Shown here one piece after another: positions 61,899 to 64,000 of a DNA stretch of 64,000 nucleotides (its first letter is position 1; every line of letters starts with the position of its first letter). The DNA comes from Nonomuraea angiospora. GTDB taxonomy: Bacteria; Actinomycetota; Actinomycetes; Streptosporangiales; Streptosporangiaceae. The notes beneath the pieces are model-generated. The model was not told where the DNA came from. It saw nothing but the letters and a program-made list of their open reading frames with translations, and did no database searches. Position numbers and translations under genes: made by a program. The stretch spans positions 6,138,001 to 6,202,000 of the forward strand of contig NZ_JADBEK010000001.1 in assembly GCF_014873145.1 (NCBI RefSeq). Direction: 5' to 3'.

Positions 61899-64000
61899 GT
61901 GTCGTCTGAGTCGTCGCGGACAAACCCGCTGGCAAGCTTTGGTCAGAACGAGTGGCTTGTCGACGAGCTGTACCAGAAGTACCTCCAAGATCCCGAGTCT
62001 GTCGACAAGGCATGGTGGAACTTCTTCGCTGACTACAACCCTGATTCCGGAACGGGCCGGGCAGCGCCGGTCAGGGAGGTGGCGAACGGCACCGTGACCG
62101 CTCCCGCTCCCCCCCAGGCGCCACCCAAGGCGCCACCGGCTGCCGAGAAGCCGAAGCAGCCGGCCACCCCGGTGCCCAAGGGCGCCGAGGAGGTCAAGCT
62201 GCGCGGCGCCGCTGCCCGCACGGCCGCCAACATGGACCTGTCGCTGGCGGTCCCGACGGCCACCAGCGTGCGCGCCATCCCGGCCAAGCTGCTGATCGAC
62301 AACCGCATTGTCATCAACAATCACCTCAAGCGGGGTCGCGGCGGGAAGATATCCTTCACCCACCTGATCGGCTTCGCGATCGTCAAGGCCCTGAGGGCCA
62401 TGCCGGAGATGAACTACTCCTACACGGAGGTCGACGGCAAGCCGACACTGATCAAGCCCGAGCACGTGGGCTTCGGTCTGGCGATCGACGTCCAGAAGAG
62501 CAACGGCGACCGCCAGCTCCTCGTGCCCTCGATCAAGGGCGCCGAGGAGATGGACTTCCGCCAGTTCTGGATGGCCTACGAGGACGTCGTCCGCAAGGCC
62601 CGCGCGGGCAAGCTGGGCGTCGACGACTTCGCCGGCACCACGATCTCGCTGACCAACCCCGGCACGATCGGCACCGTCCACTCCGTGCCGCGCCTGATGC
62701 CCGGCCAGGGCACGATCATCGGCGTCGGCGCGATGGAATACCCGGCCGAATACCAGGGGGCCGCGCCCGACACGCTCTCGCGCCTGGCCGTCTCCAAGGT
62801 CATGACGCTCACCAGCACCTACGACCACCGGATCATCCAGGGCGCCCAGTCGGGCGACTTCCTGCGCCAGATCCACCGGCTGCTGCTGGGCGAGGACGGC
62901 TTCTACGACGAGATCTTCGAGGCGCTGCGGATCCCGTACGAGCCGGTCCGCTGGGTGCAGGACGTCTCGGCCTCCCACGACGACGACGTGTCGAAGTCCG
63001 CCCGCGTGATCGAGCTGATCCACGCCTACCGCGTGCGCGGCCACCTGATGGCCGAGACCGACCCGCTCGAGTACAAGCAGCGCAAGCACCCCGACCTGGA
63101 CATCCAGTCCCACGGGCTGACGCTGTGGGACCTGGAGCGCGAGTTCGCCACGGGCGGTTTCGGCGGCCGCGCGCTGATGAAGCTCCGCGAGATCCTCGGC
63201 GTGCTGCGCGACTCCTACTGCCGCACGGTCGGCATCGAGTACATGCACATCCAGAACCCCGAGGAGCGGGCCTGGATCCAGGCGCGGGTGGAGAAGCCGC
63301 ACAAGTCGCCCGAGCGTGACGAGCAGCTCAACATCCTGTCCCGGCTCAACACCGCTGAGGCGTTCGAGACCTTCCTGCAGACGAAGTTCGTCGGCCAGAA
63401 GCGCTTCTCCCTGGAGGGCGGCGAGTCCCTGATCCCGCTGCTCGACTCGGTGATCAGCGACGCCGCCGACGAGGGCCTCGACGAGGTCGTCATCGGCATG
63501 GCCCACCGCGGCCGCCTCAACGTGCTGGCCAACATCGTGGGCAAGTCGTACGCGCAGATCTTCGGCGAGTTCGAGGGCAACATCGACCCGCGCACGGCGC
63601 ACGGCTCCGGCGACGTGAAGTACCACCTCGGCGCGACCGGCACGTTCACCTCGCCGAGCGGCAAGACCATCACCGCCTCCGTGGTCGCCAACCCCTCCCA
63701 CCTGGAGGCGGTCGACCCGGTGCTCGAGGGCGTCGTCCGCGCCAAGCAGGACCTCCTGGAGCGCGGCGAGGAGGGCTTCACCGTCCTGCCCGTGCTCATC
63801 CACGGCGACGCGGCCTTCGCCGGCCAGGGCGTCGTGGCCGAGACGCTCAACCTGTCGCAGCTGCGCGGCTACCGCACCGGCGGCACCGTGCACGTGGTGG
63901 TCAACAACCAGGTGGGCTTCACCACCTCGCCCGCCTCGTCCAGGTCCTCGGTCTACGCGACCGACGTGGCCCGGATGATCCAGGCCCCGATCTTCCACGT
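61899..64000 (+). CDS. kgd: Multifunctional 2-oxoglutarate decarboxylase/dehydrogenase (kgd/sucA), 3' end beyond window
   Basis: About 700 codons from GTG 61899 ([20 protein letters not shown]). Order: N-terminal helical E1 docking segment, a Pro/Ala linker ([15 protein letters not shown]), an E2-type acyltransferase domain with the catalytic [19 protein letters not shown], then the thiamine-dependent E1 domain ([41 protein letters not shown]). The E2 part lacks a lipoyl domain, as in actinobacterial KGD, which combines E1 and E2 activities. It feeds the TCA cycle. The C-terminus is not seen. Confidence 0.95.
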   Translation, partial: MSSESSRTNPLASFGQNEWLVDELYQKYLQDPESVDKAWWNFFADYNPDSGTGRAAPVREVANGTVTAPAPPQAPPKAPPAAEKPKQPATPVPKGAEEVKLRGAAARTAANMDLSLAVPTATSVRAIPAKLLIDNRIVINNHLKRGRGGKISFTHLIGFAIVKALRAMPEMNYSYTEVDGKPTLIKPEHVGFGLAIDVQKSNGDRQLLVPSIKGAEEMDFRQFWMAYEDVVRKARAGKLGVDDFAGTTISLTNPGTIGTVHSVPRLMPGQGTIIGVGAMEYPAEYQGAAPDTLSRLAVSKVMTLTSTYDHRIIQGAQSGDFLRQIHRLLLGEDGFYDEIFEALRIPYEPVRWVQDVSASHDDDVSKSARVIELIHAYRVRGHLMAETDPLEYKQRKHPDLDIQSHGLTLWDLEREFATGGFGGRALMKLREILGVLRDSYCRTVGIEYMHIQNPEERAWIQARVEKPHKSPERDEQLNILSRLNTAEAFETFLQTKFVGQKRFSLEGGESLIPLLDSVISDAADEGLDEVVIGMAHRGRLNVLANIVGKSYAQIFGEFEGNIDPRTAHGSGDVKYHLGATGTFTSPSGKTITASVVANPSHLEAVDPVLEGVVRAKQDLLERGEEGFTVLPVLIHGDAAFAGQGVVAETLNLSQLRGYRTGGTVHVVVNNQVGFTTSPASSRSSVYATDVARMIQAPIFH

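Noticed and set aside
61752..63998. A 748-codon minus-strand frame
   Set aside because: Exact antisense shadow of kgd, with Val/His/Leu-rich composition and no motif.

Overview
The window is a high-GC actinomycete chromosome segment. The GC-rich codon use, frequent GTG/TTG starts, DUF397 protein, GlxA and ECF regulators, mycothiol-era enzymes and the fused 2-oxoglutarate decarboxylase gene at the right edge suggest a Streptosporangiales-type organism (for example Nonomuraea or a relative). That placement is inference. I recognised no rRNA, tRNA or CRISPR array.

Left edge (1-3.6 kb) is a scrap yard: an IS982-family transposase cut by the window, a decayed ISL3-family transposase, an 85-bp stray fragment of the ltp2 gene found intact 2 kb away, a DUF397 gene, and an anti-sigma-type ATPase gene interrupted by an in-frame TGA.

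3.6-16.3 kb is dominated by steroid side-chain degradation. A tightly overlapping operon, fadD-chsE1-chsE2-chsH2-chsH1-ltp2, has the gene order of the mycobacterial igr locus. It diverges from a KstR-like TetR gene, and a fadA5-type thiolase and an MBL-fold hydrolase lie further right. Sequences matching the published KstR consensus TnnAACnnGTTnnA sit before fadA5, before a CYP125-like P450 (31.6 kb), before a PPOX/ferredoxin/alcohol dehydrogenase operon (43.9 kb) and between two surface-sugar genes (38.8 kb). A near match precedes the fadD operon. A ChsB1/Hsd4A-like dehydrogenase and a paralogous MBL hydrolase at 56-58 kb probably belong to the same process. Together these genes would hydroxylate and oxidise the sterol tail, load it with CoA and shorten it by beta-oxidation and aldol cleavage.

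16.3-27.2 kb carries a FadR-type GntR regulator, an SDR, an XRE regulator, a LigD-like phosphoesterase with a dead ligase domain, and a seven-gene L-fucose operon (hydrolase, fuconate dehydratase, ketodeoxyfuconate dehydrogenase, sugar ABC importer, fucose dehydrogenase). The same palindrome, ACATCCGATGT, lies before the GntR gene and before the fucose operon, which suggests that regulator controls both.

27.3-37.7 kb holds an MFS pump, CGNR and TetR regulators, TrmO, an ABM-domain protein, the P450, a DUF559 protein and an ArsR-SRPBCC-DUF2000 operon. Many tandem minisatellites and one broken ABC-transporter gene lie among them. 37.7-43.9 kb is a surface-glycan-like cluster: GDP-mannose dehydratase, GT4, methyltransferase, alpha/alpha-toroid protein, DUF1702 protein and a CmcI-like methyltransferase. 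46.4-48.6 kb holds a second P450 and an orphan macro-domain protein. 48.9-55.8 kb is a second sugar operon (ROK regulator, ABC importer, Gfo/Idh oxidoreductase, TIM-barrel isomerase). 58.3-61.7 kb has a glutathionyl-hydroquinone-reductase-like GST, MFS, ArsR and a B3/B4-domain protein. The window ends inside kgd/sucA.

A recurring oddity is short tandem duplication at gene ends (GlxA, TetR/TrmO, AraC, DUF1702/CmcI) and inside gene remnants.
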